From Bacteroides ndongoniae (GTDB lineage: Bacteria > Bacteroidota > Bacteroidia > Bacteroidales > Bacteroidaceae), in the NCBI RefSeq assembly GCF_900108345.1, contig NZ_FNVV01000014.1, positions 1,535,664 to 1,599,663 of the forward strand: a stretch of 64,000 bases of DNA, written 5' to 3'. This document shows positions 9,181 through 17,888 of the stretch, in pieces. A program made the position numbers and the translations under genes. How positions within the stretch are numbered: position 1 is the first letter of the stretch; each line of letters opens with the position of its first letter. The notes beneath the pieces are model-generated. The model was not told where the DNA came from. It was given only the letters and a program-made list of their open reading frames with translations, and ran no database searches.

Positions 9181-9909
9181 ATGATTATGAGCAACGAAAC
9201 AGAAAGAACACTGCACGAGCTGAAGCTTCCGGGAATGGCAAGCTGCTGGAGCTCCCTGGAAGAAACACATCAGTTGGACAAGCTTACCCTGCGTGAAGGC
9301 ATGCAGATCATGCTCCAGCACGAGCGTGACACGAGAGGAAACAACCGCATACAGCGTCTTATAAAGAATGCCGGCTTCCGTCTGAGAGCCTCGATGGAAG
9401 AACTGGAAACAGACACGGCAAGGGGAATACAGGCCTGCTCTGCAGCCGACCTTGCGACCGGAAATTACATCACGGGCGGAATGACGGTCATCATTACCGG
9501 ACCGGCAGGAACAGGAAAGTCCTACTTCGCCTGTGCCTTGGGTGACAGGGCATGCAGGAACGGCCGGAAGGTACTGTACTTCACGATGAACATGCTCATC
9601 GAGAACCTGAAGCTTGTACACCTGGAAGGACGGGAGACAAACTTCTTCCGTAAGCTGAATGCACATGACCTTCTGATCATAGATGATTTTGGGATGGTCA
9701 AGCTGGACGGACAAGTACAGCATGACTTTGAACAGATCATAGATGACCGGTACAACCGGAAAGCACTCATTCTGGCCAGTCAGCTTCCCGTTGCAGACTG
9801 GTATGATGTGTTCCAAAGCGAGCTCATTGCAGAAGCCTGTCTGGACAGAATCGTGCATAAGGCAATAAAATTTGACCTCAAAGGAGAGAGCCTAAGAAAG
9901 AAGTATTAA
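9181..9909 (+). CDS. istB: IS21-family helper ATPase IstB (right module)
   Basis: A 242-residue AAA+ ATPase with N-domain LKLPGMASCWSSLEETHQ, Walker A GPAGTGKSYFA, Walker B LLIIDDFGMVK and sensor ILASQLPVADWYDVF. It begins directly after the istA stop; an internal ATG at 9187 is an alternative start. Downstream are two right-end repeats (9943-9959 and 9965-9982) and then the transposon end at 9991. Confidence 0.95.
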   Translation: MIMSNETERTLHELKLPGMASCWSSLEETHQLDKLTLREGMQIMLQHERDTRGNNRIQRLIKNAGFRLRASMEELETDTARGIQACSAADLATGNYITGGMTVIITGPAGTGKSYFACALGDRACRNGRKVLYFTMNMLIENLKLVHLEGRETNFFRKLNAHDLLIIDDFGMVKLDGQVQHDFEQIIDDRYNRKALILASQLPVADWYDVFQSELIAEACLDRIVHKAIKFDLKGESLRKKY

Positions 9910-9942
9910 CTTTGCCAACGATACTGAATACTAACTGGGGAC

Positions 9943-9982
9943 TGAACGGATATCACCGGAAATGCTGAACGGGTATCCACCG
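9943..9982 (+). repeat. Subterminal repeats, right end of double IS21
   Basis: Two copies of TGAACGGNTATCNCCGG. They share the TGAACGGATAT half with the other repeats but end in CACCGG instead of CTCCG, marking this as the end of a different IS21 lineage from the left end. Confidence 0.7.
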
Positions 9983-9991
9983 GAATATGCA

Positions 9992-10297
9992 AATATAAAT
10001 CATATTGTAAGTCTCACATATAGAAGCAACAAGTGCCTGCTTATTTCTCGATTTCTCTCCATGCCAGTAAGGAAAAATTATATCATTTTTATGTAATGTA
10101 GCTTTTTCTAAAAATAGTGCAGGATTATTATATAAAACAACATTGTTGAATATTTTCTTCATGCTATCAATTAAACTGTCAACATTGCTTTTTTGGGCTC
10201 TATCTGGTTCTCTGCTGTAAATTCCAACAGATTCTTTGGAATAGCATATATTATCAGCAATTATAACAATTGTATCAAAGTCTTTTCTAGTAATCAT
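9992..10297 (-). pseudogene. ATP-grasp protein, N-terminal fragment
   Basis: The first about 102 codons of the broken ATP-grasp gene, starting ATG at 10297 (MITRKDFDTIVIIADN). FPYWHGEKSRNKQALVASI corresponds to the FPxLHG..GEDG..Q segment of D-Ala-D-Ala ligases. The frame now runs into the IS21 end and adds a short foreign tail. It shares a 275-bp upstream region with the divergent tssD gene. Confidence 0.75.
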
Positions 10298-10470
10298 AAT
10301 TTTAAGTTATCAGTTGTTCGTATATAGCAAAGATACAAAATCAGTGTAATTCTACGATATCTTTATCTTTATTTCTTTTTATCTACCACAAGAATAGCTA
10401 TTTTCATGACTTTTCAAACTAAAAACATACCTTTTTCCCAAAACTGTTTGGAAGAAATACATTTTCATTC

Positions 10471-10478
10471 TATATTTG
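10471..10478 (+). promoter_or_regulatory. Promoter of tssD
   Basis: TATATTTG matches the Bacteroides -7 consensus TAnnTTTG, with TTG at 10448-10450 placed 20 nt upstream as the -33 element. The tssD start codon is about 95 bp downstream. Confidence 0.65.
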
Positions 10479-10572
10479 TTTTTTGAGACATCCTTTTTAT
10501 TTTTCGAAAGCGGGGCTCTGCTTTAATCAGAATGTTATTAATCCTGATTCATAACCATTAAACAACAATAGT

Positions 10573-10962
10573 ATGGGAGCATTGAGAGCAACCGTAAGTA
10601 TGCGTGGAAGAGAAATAGATATTCTTTTTTCTCACATTGAATTCAGTCGCAAGACAGATAATAAAGGCAGACCTGTAACATCTGTTATAGGAGGAAGACT
10701 AACATTCAGCATAGAGGCCACAAAGGATACAGAAATTCTTGAATCAATGGTGAACAGCCAATTCAAACCCGTCAGTGGGAAAATCACTTTATACAGAACT
10801 GATGACAATTCCGTCTTTAGAACTATTGAGTTCAGATGTGCCTATATAGTTTTTTACAAGGAAGTATTTAACGTGGACAAAAAGCGACCACTCTTTACAA
10901 CAATAACACTCTCAGCCGACAGCCTGATCGTTGGAAATGCTTTTTTGACCAACAGCTGGTAA
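10573..10962 (+). CDS. tssD: Orphan type VI secretion tube protein TssD (Hcp-like)
   Basis: The 129-residue protein matches the Bacteroidales TssD family: MGALRATVSMRGREIDI, then GRPVTSVIGGRLTF, DTEILESMVNSQFKP.SG and a final LSADSLIVGNAF. TssD forms hexameric rings that stack into the T6SS inner tube and can carry or be fused to effectors. No other tss gene occurs in the window, so it is an orphan here. It has its own promoter and a bidirectional terminator, 40 bp downstream, shared with the convergent OmpA gene. It may supply a spare or specialised Hcp to a T6SS elsewhere in the genome; this is inference. Confidence 0.85.
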   Translation: MGALRATVSMRGREIDILFSHIEFSRKTDNKGRPVTSVIGGRLTFSIEATKDTEILESMVNSQFKPVSGKITLYRTDDNSVFRTIEFRCAYIVFYKEVFNVDKKRPLFTTITLSADSLIVGNAFLTNSW

Positions 10963-11004
10963 TTGTCTGCTCATAACATAATTTTCTTATTATACAAAAC
11001 GAAT

Positions 11005-11041
11005 GAAAGCAGGGTCAAAAACAAAATCCGGCCCTGCTTTC
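11005..11041. terminator. Bidirectional terminator
   Basis: GAAAGCAGGG pairs with CCCTGCTTTC around a 17-nt loop between the convergent tssD and OmpA-family genes. Confidence 0.7.
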
Positions 11042-11094
11042 TGATCAACCACAAAACTTAACAATCAGACAATCCTTCTCTATACTTATTTTTC

Positions 11095-12588
11095 CTACAT
11101 TCCAGAAGCCCTCACTATATCCGGAACAAGCAGTTCAACTTTAGTGTTTCTGTTAGCCTCTGTAGGCAAATAATCTGATATGCCACCTTTACTATCCACA
11201 ATTATTTTTTCAGCTTTTACACCCCGGCATTGCAGTTGCTCCGAGATATAATTGGCCCTTGTCAGACTCAACGAGTCATTGATAGCAAAGCTCCCTGTTT
11301 CCTTATCAGCCGCACCAGTAACCTTTACACACAAATCGTATTTAACGGCAACTCGGGCTAACGCATCAAGATTAATGGATTGTGACCTATCGGTAAGCTG
11401 TACCGAATTTAAATTGAAAAAGAAATATACAGGTGAACCAATGATTCCATTAGAAAAACAACCGGCATATTTTTTCATATATGCAGAATCTACTTCCGAA
11501 AAATATTTTGGTTCCAATTCTTCAGCAGTACATACCCCCTGAGTATTATTGTCATTTGAACACAGGCTATCTCTCGGAAACGTTACAGGAATCTGACTTG
11601 AACTTTCGTCAACCGATTTGCCATTCCATTTCTTATTCTTCAATCTTGCCAAAAGCGAGTTCAAACCACTATAATTATTTACAGGGTAAGTGTGTCCGGC
11701 ATGTTCACAACTATCGGCAAAAAGATGGGAATACTTATCGAGTAATCCTTCTATCTCCATAATTTTTTTCAGTTCAATCAAAGTCCGTTTGTTCTTCTCA
11801 TTCTTACCGGCATAGTAACGGTTTTCCGCTGAAAGAGAATTGGCATATCCAACCAATTGTTCATTCATTCGCATATAAGGTCCGGCATCAACAACACGTT
11901 TCCATCCTGTTTTTCCAATAGAGAATGACAATCCCGTTGTAAGCAGAAGCATATTGTCTCCTGGACGATTCGGACGGCCTAAACCATCGAAATTCTGAAA
12001 GGTAGTCATGCCAGAAAGTTCCATAAGCAGACTTACTCTTTTGGAGAGTTTATATTGTCCCTGGATGCCATAAGACAGAGCAAAAGGATTATTACCATTG
12101 GTAGCGTGATGTATCATTCCGACACCTGCAAAAGGAGCGACAGTCCATCGTACCTGTTCCTGTCTGGCATACCTGCGCCCAAATATATTCCACATCAGAT
12201 CCGCATGGACATAATGATACTTCTGATCGGACAACAAACCATCTTTAAATGCCATCCCATTATAATTGATACGGCCGCCTACAGCCGGAGTAAACCATTT
12301 GCCTACAGCAAAACTGTAGGCCGGCTTCATACGGCCAAACAAATCATCACACCCCAACGGTGTTCCAAGAAATGCATTCAATCCACCTGCAACCGTGACA
12401 AACCAGTTGCCGCTTCTACCTGCCGGAACAAGCACACCATCAAGCCAGGTTGGCTCCAGAGGTTGTAAAATCTCCTGGCTATACTCACGCGATTTACATT
12501 GTACAGTATCTGTATAATGGTATTGCTCACTTGCATACGTTTGTATCGTACATAACGTAACAAAACAAATAGTAATCAGTTTTATCAT
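11095..12588 (-). CDS. OmpA-family outer membrane protein
   Basis: A 497-residue secreted protein. A signal peptide covers about residues 1-20 (MIKLITICFVTLCTIQTYAS). Residues about 45-235 look like an outer membrane beta-barrel with alternating aromatic strands (NWFVTVAGGLNAF, WTVAPFAGVGMIHH, LLLTTGLSFSIG). The C-terminal about 110 residues are an OmpA-like peptidoglycan-binding domain (FFFNLNSVQLT, ALARVAVKYDL, RANYISEQLQ.RGV, EANRNTKVELL). Such proteins link outer membrane to peptidoglycan. It lies between the orphan tssD and the relaxase; proteins of this kind are common on Bacteroidales mobile elements, with unknown benefit. Confidence 0.88.
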   Translation of the reverse strand: MIKLITICFVTLCTIQTYASEQYHYTDTVQCKSREYSQEILQPLEPTWLDGVLVPAGRSGNWFVTVAGGLNAFLGTPLGCDDLFGRMKPAYSFAVGKWFTPAVGGRINYNGMAFKDGLLSDQKYHYVHADLMWNIFGRRYARQEQVRWTVAPFAGVGMIHHATNGNNPFALSYGIQGQYKLSKRVSLLMELSGMTTFQNFDGLGRPNRPGDNMLLLTTGLSFSIGKTGWKRVVDAGPYMRMNEQLVGYANSLSAENRYYAGKNEKNKRTLIELKKIMEIEGLLDKYSHLFADSCEHAGHTYPVNNYSGLNSLLARLKNKKWNGKSVDESSSQIPVTFPRDSLCSNDNNTQGVCTAEELEPKYFSEVDSAYMKKYAGCFSNGIIGSPVYFFFNLNSVQLTDRSQSINLDALARVAVKYDLCVKVTGAADKETGSFAINDSLSLTRANYISEQLQCRGVKAEKIIVDSKGGISDYLPTEANRNTKVELLVPDIVRASGM

Positions 12589-12639
12589 ATTCGAATTAAT
12601 TATGAGTTAAAAAATTACCTAACGACAATTCTTTGCCAA

Positions 12640-14094
12640 TTAACGCTTAGGTTTCTTGCCACTGGCAGGACGCATCATACGTGATGCCATCCTCATGCAA
12701 CGCCGTGCCCAGGCACGGTTGTCCTCGTCTTCATCACGTCCCCATTTGAGATCGCTTCCACCACCTCCACCACCATGTGTTTCGGCAAAAGTAGTGGCAT
12801 CATCCACCATTCCGAGAAACAGCATTGTAGCACATTGCATGACTTCAGTACCGCGTTCTGCTACAGATCGGACAAGTGAATCGTCAAAAATCTGCCGTTC
12901 TGAAAGAGGCAACCTTGCCGATAAGCCACGATGTTCGTTAACCATTTCTTCCAGCATTGCGTCTTTAAGCAAACTGTCCACTTTAGAATGTACATCACGA
13001 GAATACCGATAAGCTTCTTCTTTCAGCTCTTCTGTCCGCTCTTTAATGGCATTCATATTCTCCCTTAAATCAGAGAGCTGTCTATCAGCGACATCAAGCT
13101 TTTCCTGCTTGTCTGCCAGTTTCAATTGAATAGCAGCCAATTCTTTTTCAAGCCGTTCTTTCTGTTCCGAAATGGCAGAAGCATCGCCCTTTTGTTCCTT
13201 CAATTCATTTTCCAATGATGACAGCTGAGCCTGCTTTTTCTCCATATCATGCTTTAGATTCTCTACCATGGAGGTAAGGCCCTTCACTCTTCGTTCTGCC
13301 AATCTTATATCAGACTGGAGTGAAGCTAAGACAGCCTTATGGCGTTCAATCTGTTCTTCTTTAGTTGTACACTCTTCGGAAAGCATACGTCGGTATTCTT
13401 CCGTGGATCTGTGCTTAGCACCTGTCTCCGAAATACTTGTACCTCGTGACATTCCCCATTTTCTGTTCACCTCCGCAAAATCACTGTGAAGCTGCTTCAT
13501 TCGTTCGCTATATTCAAACTTATCCTTTCCCGCAAAAATTTCTTTGTATGCAAACCGCCCATTTTTGATTGGCAAAAGCGTACAATGGACGTGCGGGTTC
13601 AGCTCATCGAGATGTACAACAAAAGCTGCAATGTTCTCCTCTCCATATTTATCAGAAACAAATGAATAAACGTCTTTTGCCCATTGTTCAATTTCCGGCT
13701 TTCTTACAATATGGGAGTTATCACTATCTTTGGAAAAATCCACATTCTGATTGCCGAAAGCAAGTTCCTGCATACGCTCTCTTGAACCACCAAAAATAAT
13801 GTTGACCACTGTACGGTATTTAGGTTCCGCCAGTCCTTCATTAGGGTCCTTTATTCCACGGCTACGCAACAATACCGCCATCCGGTCCGGGATGCTGCGG
13901 CTGGTATCTACCTGCTGCACCTTTCCACCGCGAACAATCTCAAAATTGAGGCGTTCACGTGTAGGATCATAGTTTCCCTTGCTCATGGCATATTCTGTGG
14001 CTTTTGCGCTACGGCAACGCAGATGCTCATTGCTTTGCGCCCTGGTAATGCCTTTTGATACATGTACATCAAGTACCTGTTTTGCTTTAACCAT
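12640..14094 (-). CDS. MobV-family relaxase (Mob/Pre type)
   Basis: A 484-residue mobilization protein. The N-terminal Mob_Pre domain carries the metal-binding histidine motif HLDELNPHVHCTLLPI (about residues 162-177) and the conserved FGGSRERMQELAF region. The second half is a long coiled coil (about residues 240-385, heptads of E, K, L), and the C-terminus contains a GGGGG linker and a basic tail. MobV relaxases nick at oriT upstream of their gene and pilot the strand into the recipient. Genes for a mating pore are absent, so the element is mobilizable and not self-transmissible on present evidence. The candidate oriT is directly upstream. Confidence 0.92.
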   Translation of the reverse strand: MVKAKQVLDVHVSKGITRAQSNEHLRCRSAKATEYAMSKGNYDPTRERLNFEIVRGGKVQQVDTSRSIPDRMAVLLRSRGIKDPNEGLAEPKYRTVVNIIFGGSRERMQELAFGNQNVDFSKDSDNSHIVRKPEIEQWAKDVYSFVSDKYGEENIAAFVVHLDELNPHVHCTLLPIKNGRFAYKEIFAGKDKFEYSERMKQLHSDFAEVNRKWGMSRGTSISETGAKHRSTEEYRRMLSEECTTKEEQIERHKAVLASLQSDIRLAERRVKGLTSMVENLKHDMEKKQAQLSSLENELKEQKGDASAISEQKERLEKELAAIQLKLADKQEKLDVADRQLSDLRENMNAIKERTEELKEEAYRYSRDVHSKVDSLLKDAMLEEMVNEHRGLSARLPLSERQIFDDSLVRSVAERGTEVMQCATMLFLGMVDDATTFAETHGGGGGGSDLKWGRDEDEDNRAWARRCMRMASRMMRPASGKKPKR

Positions 14095-14100
14095 ACTACA

Positions 14101-14310
14101 ATTCTATTAATTCAGGATAATCCATGTGTCCCAGCTTGCTGCTTGTCTGGACACCTCTCCCGGTGACGTAAGTCACCAGGGGTATTAGGCTCCCCCTTCC
14201 CTCTGTTTCGTGGCAGACGGGCAAGCCCGGATGCCATTTACAAAAGGTAGTACGCCATACTGCCGAAACAATAAGAAATATCCGTAGTTATACAATCATT
14301 TGAAATCGGT
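14101..14310. other. Candidate origin of transfer (oriT), highly structured
   Basis: This 220-bp gap upstream of the relaxase is dense in inverted repeats: GTGTCC/GGACAC (14126-14131 with 14149-14154), GGTGAC-GTAA-GTCACC (14162-14177), and GTTTCG/CGAAAC (14205-14210 with 14264-14269). The last pair encloses two further hairpins (TGGCA..GGGC / GCCC..TGCCA and GGTAGTA / TACTGCC), giving a three-way-junction shape. It is higher in GC than its surroundings. MobV oriT sites lie in this position. I cannot identify the nick. Confidence 0.55.
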
Positions 14311-14316
14311 TAGAAC

Positions 14317-15150
14317 TCAGATAACCTCCTGCGATTTTGCAAGCAATGAAAGAAAAGGGGAACGAAGGGATTTGAGTTCTTTTTTTATTGGAGAATCTGT
14401 ATCAGCTCCATTTTCTGTTCCGGTTACTACAAGTTCTGCAAGAGTCTTGCATAACTCAAGAAAATTATCCCATTGACCACAACAATCATTCTGGAAAAAC
14501 TCCTGTAACGGCTTCCTTTCATCAAACCTTGATTTTCTCAAGACCTTTTGTAATGCGGCAAAGGCAATACAACTCATTGTTATTTCCCTAATTTCGTTTT
14601 GCTGTTCACAATAAGAAGCCGACTCATCTAAAACGGTACCAGATACCAAGAAGTCTTCTTTGTTGAACAATACACCTGTTTTCTGTTGTATTATCTCAGT
14701 ACATGATTTACCTGTCATGACTGAATCTGTTTTGCCAACAATCCAATTGGACAATGCTTCCATCAAGCGTATGGTAAAAGCTGATTCTTCGTGTACATTA
14801 TCAGCCTTCTCTTCCTGTTCATGCAATGCCATTGTGATTACTACACTTTTTGCCAACTTAACCCTTTTCAATTGCCCCATTTCCTCAAGGGTGTCCAAAA
14901 ACGAACGTACAGTAGCACGATGCCAACGCCATTCCGTTGCAAGGTCAGATATGGTCACATGACACTGATGCGGCTCAAGTGCATAATCCACTCTTCTTAA
15001 AAAAGGGGAAATAAAACCATTTTGTGACTTGTCCAATAAATCACAATATGCTTCCGTTCGTGTTTTCCTTTCACCTACTTTTTCTTTAAGGAAGTCAAAG
15101 ACCTCCACGTCCGCTACTATTGAAGCGGATAATTTTTGCTTATTTTTCAT
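14317..15150 (-). CDS. Winged-helix DNA-binding protein, unknown
   Basis: A 277-residue protein. A winged-helix segment at about residues 65-108 (VTISDLATEWRWHRATVRSF, LDTLEEMGQLKRV) suggests sequence-specific DNA binding; the rest is helical without recognised motifs. Its position just right of the candidate oriT, upstream of the relaxase on the same strand, suggests a replication or mobilization accessory role. Such proteins recur on Bacteroides mobilizable elements, but I cannot name a family. Confidence 0.55.
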   Translation of the reverse strand: MKNKQKLSASIVADVEVFDFLKEKVGERKTRTEAYCDLLDKSQNGFISPFLRRVDYALEPHQCHVTISDLATEWRWHRATVRSFLDTLEEMGQLKRVKLAKSVVITMALHEQEEKADNVHEESAFTIRLMEALSNWIVGKTDSVMTGKSCTEIIQQKTGVLFNKEDFLVSGTVLDESASYCEQQNEIREITMSCIAFAALQKVLRKSRFDERKPLQEFFQNDCCGQWDNFLELCKTLAELVVTGTENGADTDSPIKKELKSLRSPFLSLLAKSQEVI

Positions 15151-15221
15151 TCTGTCATGTTTTAATTGATTGATTTTTCATGCGGATGAACCCCAATGCC
15201 ACTATCCGCAAAATCGTGGCT

Positions 15222-15731
15222 TTATGCGTGATGATAATTGTAATAGCTTTTGATCAGCTCATCAGGATGTTTCAATAAATTTTGGACATTATCCGTATCC
15301 TGACATTCGGATATAACCTTTGATGATGGGTAAAAAAGAGATGCCGTAAGAAATAGGACAATACTAATCGACAGTGTGTACAACTGTGGTATGGCAACAG
15401 CAACCAATGCCATTATAGACAAAATGACAACTGTCCTTATGCGGTCATGTACATCTTTCATCCATCGGTCAGACCATTTGAAGGAAAACATCATTATACA
15501 AAATATTGTCGATAACATAATGCCCAACCTGTCCTTCAGCAAAAATGTACTGTCGTAATGAAATAGTAGCAGCAAAAGAAGCCAGAATCGAACATAGAAC
15601 TTTCGTGCCTTGACATTCATAGCCATTATCAAATAGAAATGTGTCATTATACGTCCTTTGTTCCTGTACAAAGCAACAGGTACAACGACCGGTATTAAAA
15701 GGAAAATGAAATGTAAGATAATCCAAGTCAT
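15222..15731 (-). CDS. Small integral membrane protein, unknown
   Basis: A 169-residue protein with about five hydrophobic helices (WIILHFIFLLIPVVVPVAL, FWLLLLLLFHY, LGIMLSTIFCIMMF, VVILSIMALVAVAIP, YTLSISIVLFLTASLF) and a short soluble C-tail. It overlaps the upstream gene by 4 bp, so the two are probably co-translated. The function is not recognised. Confidence 0.55.
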   Translation of the reverse strand: MTWIILHFIFLLIPVVVPVALYRNKGRIMTHFYLIMAMNVKARKFYVRFWLLLLLLFHYDSTFLLKDRLGIMLSTIFCIMMFSFKWSDRWMKDVHDRIRTVVILSIMALVAVAIPQLYTLSISIVLFLTASLFYPSSKVISECQDTDNVQNLLKHPDELIKSYYNYHHA

Positions 15732-16123
15732 AGTTTGTATATTTCTGGAATTGTAAAAATGGAATATTTATCTAGTTCTAATCGTACAAGGCCATATGTG
15801 GCCATTTGGATGATAACCTCGGTATCTTTGGCAGTCAGACTATCGGGATGCCTTTTAATGCGCTGTTTGAACAGAGGATCTTTTTTACGATAAGCTGCCA
15901 ATGCCTTATCCAAATCATTCTCGGGAATTATCCAAGTCGTTCCTTTTTTATATGCACCATTGGAACGGTATGCTTTCAGCATCAGGTTCCGTGAAACCCA
16001 GTATCCTGTTCGTCCATATCCTTTGATGAGCTGCTCCTTGTAAAGATTGTCATTGACCACTTCTATCCAAGTTTGGTTGGCATCAATCCAATAAACAAGC
16101 CGCTTGTATAAAGTATGTCGCAT
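15728..16123 (-). CDS. Small protein with excisionase-like segment, unknown
   Basis: A 131-residue protein. Residues about 35-75 (YWVSRNLMLKAYRSNGAY, then KKGTTWIIPENDLDKALAAY) resemble the helix-turn-wing of excisionase/MerR-type domains, where W.IP..DL marks the wing. It is part of a minus-strand cluster with 15222 (4-bp overlap) and 16135 (11-bp gap). A DNA-binding role is inferred from this pattern only. Confidence 0.5.
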   Translation of the reverse strand: MRHTLYKRLVYWIDANQTWIEVVNDNLYKEQLIKGYGRTGYWVSRNLMLKAYRSNGAYKKGTTWIIPENDLDKALAAYRKKDPLFKQRIKRHPDSLTAKDTEVIIQMATYGLVRLELDKYSIFTIPEIYKL

Positions 16124-16134
16124 TCTGTGTAGAC

Positions 16135-16581
16135 TTACATAAAATCTAGCAATATGTCTTCCTTCTCCTTCTTGTATTTGAAAGTTCCTCCTTTGGAATG
16201 CACATCAAGATCAAGACACAAATCACCATACATCTGTTCTAATGAATCATACACAGTAGCTGTGATGAAAGTTACCATTCCCTTATCATCTGTCCGTGCA
16301 TTCATCTTAAACATCTGGCCAAATGAAGGATTGGAATAAGCACAAGTGCAATGACCAAACTTTTCAGACAGCATAGGAATATGATGATAAAGGGTTATCA
16401 ACTCCATATCATCCTCAAACATATCCATTACTTCTTCCAATTCATACGGATCTCTTAGAGGGAATGTCAGTAATACATAATCGCCATAAAACTTTGGCTC
16501 CTCCATTGTTGTCACATCAAGCAGTTGTGGCAGTTGGAGTGGAACAAACGATAAAAAATCATCCAAAAAATGTCTCAGCAT
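16135..16581 (-). CDS. Hypothetical acidic protein
   Basis: A 148-residue protein, acidic (ELEEVMDMFEDDMELIT), with no signal peptide or membrane segment and no motif I recognise. It is part of the compact minus-strand cluster 15222-17653. Confidence 0.5.
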   Translation of the reverse strand: MLRHFLDDFLSFVPLQLPQLLDVTTMEEPKFYGDYVLLTFPLRDPYELEEVMDMFEDDMELITLYHHIPMLSEKFGHCTCAYSNPSFGQMFKMNARTDDKGMVTFITATVYDSLEQMYGDLCLDLDVHSKGGTFKYKKEKEDILLDFM

Positions 16582-16606
16582 AATACCTAATATATCAAAA
16601 TAGAAT

Positions 16607-17653
16607 TTATAATGAACTTATGAATATATCAATAAGCATACCCGGCAGATCATTCAATCTTTTATCCTCAGTTTCCAGAGTTGCTGCCAGTATCTCAAAA
16701 GCTCTGGGAATGCAGGCTGCCATATCATACAGCTCTTCTTTTTCTCTATGTGAAAGCACTGCTGTATTTAAATAATCCAAGGAAGCATAAGGCTGTAGAA
16801 TCATGTAGATATAGGCCCAAGCCTGTTGCTTGTTCTTCACTTTTCCTTGGTGTATGTCTTCCAGACACATCCGGACATTCTGAATTAACCTACGATTGGT
16901 TCGCATTGCTATATATACCATAGCATCAGTGTAGGTTATGTCATGGCAACCGTATTTAGAAAAAACGAAAGAATAACATTTATCCGTATTTCTGGCGATA
17001 TCAGTTATGTCCATATCATTCAACTCACTCATATATGGGAGAAATGATCTGAATACTATATCTTCTTTTTCAATGAAGTTCTTAAGTTCATCTATGTTAT
17101 GAATACCCTTATTCAGCGTCTCTTTCAAAAGGGAACGATAAATAGTCAAGATACCATTTCGGCCCTCTTTATGAGTTGCATGCTTATCCAAAGAACTAAA
17201 AAATGGTCTTATCTTGTCAACTGAAGATTGAAGTTCTTTAATAGAATCGTATGGCGATAAACGCTCTTTAATTATAAGCACCTCTTTATAGGTGCGAGGG
17301 ACTTCCATAACTAATCGAGAAAACTCCATGCGAATGGAATCATATAAAAGAGCACAGTCTATCTGTGCTGTAGAATGAGCCTTTATTGTATCTTGACTGA
17401 TAAGTACCGATACGGTATCTTTAAGTTTCTGCCAATCGTTAACATACAATATAAGGTCGCTCACTGATATATTTTCAATTTTACGCACTTTGTTCAAGTA
17501 AGTCTTGTATTTTGTGACAGGATCATTTACACTATCAACAATGTTTTTTCCATTTTTTCCGCTGCAAGAAATAAACAGCAAGATGGAAAATAAAATGGGC
17601 GCAAATCTGTTTATCAAGCCCATGATTTCAAAGTATGATTTTTTAATTTTCAT
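16607..17653 (-). CDS. Predicted lipoprotein, unknown
   Basis: A 348-residue protein with a lipoprotein signal ending ILLFISC-SGKNG, so it is probably anchored in a membrane and exposed in the periplasm or at the surface. The start may be the internal ATG at 17623 (MGLINRFAP), which gives a tighter signal peptide. The mature part is helical, with no catalytic motif seen. It heads the minus-strand cluster and diverges from the recombinase-like gene. Confidence 0.55.
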   Translation of the reverse strand: MKIKKSYFEIMGLINRFAPILFSILLFISCSGKNGKNIVDSVNDPVTKYKTYLNKVRKIENISVSDLILYVNDWQKLKDTVSVLISQDTIKAHSTAQIDCALLYDSIRMEFSRLVMEVPRTYKEVLIIKERLSPYDSIKELQSSVDKIRPFFSSLDKHATHKEGRNGILTIYRSLLKETLNKGIHNIDELKNFIEKEDIVFRSFLPYMSELNDMDITDIARNTDKCYSFVFSKYGCHDITYTDAMVYIAMRTNRRLIQNVRMCLEDIHQGKVKNKQQAWAYIYMILQPYASLDYLNTAVLSHREKEELYDMAACIPRAFEILAATLETEDKRLNDLPGMLIDIFISSL

Positions 17654-17850
17654 ATTCTTAATTCATATTTTACTATGCAAATCTATATATTATTTTCAGG
17701 AAACAATGCATCAAAAAACAGATTTTGATTTAATTGTACTATCATATTCAATAGTTTGATTTACAATGATAAAAAGAGAAAGAATAAATGATTAGAATCG
17801 ACGATTTTCAAAATTTCATTAAAGTATGATTTAATACAGAATAAAACTTC

Positions 17851-17858
17851 TATATTTG
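17851..17858 (+). promoter_or_regulatory. Promoter -7 box of recombinase-like gene
   Basis: TATATTTG lies 31 bp before the ATG at 17889. It overlaps the upstream in-frame ATG at 17856, which argues that translation starts at 17889. Confidence 0.5.
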
Positions 17859-17888
17859 CAATTGTTATCAATAACATCAACTAAATAT

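Larger units (their letters stand above)
4380..9991. mobile_element. Double IS21-family unit with two divergent istAB modules (5.6 kb)
   Basis: The outer ends both read inward TGCATATTCCGG (12 bp identical) and are flanked by the 7-bp direct repeat AATATAA (4373-4379 and 9992-9998). Inside are two complete istA-istB pairs arranged head to head: one on the minus strand (4830-7177) and one on the plus strand (7573-9909). Many copies of an about 17-bp motif CGGAGCATATCCGTTCA lie in the left end, in the centre and, in variant form, in the right end. Only the outermost ends carry a target duplication, so the whole unit seems to have inserted once. Confidence 0.8.

Noticed and set aside
8743..9858. 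371-codon frame antisense to the right istA/istB
   Set aside because: Cysteine- and valine-rich shadow frame fully contained in two well-recognised transposition genes.
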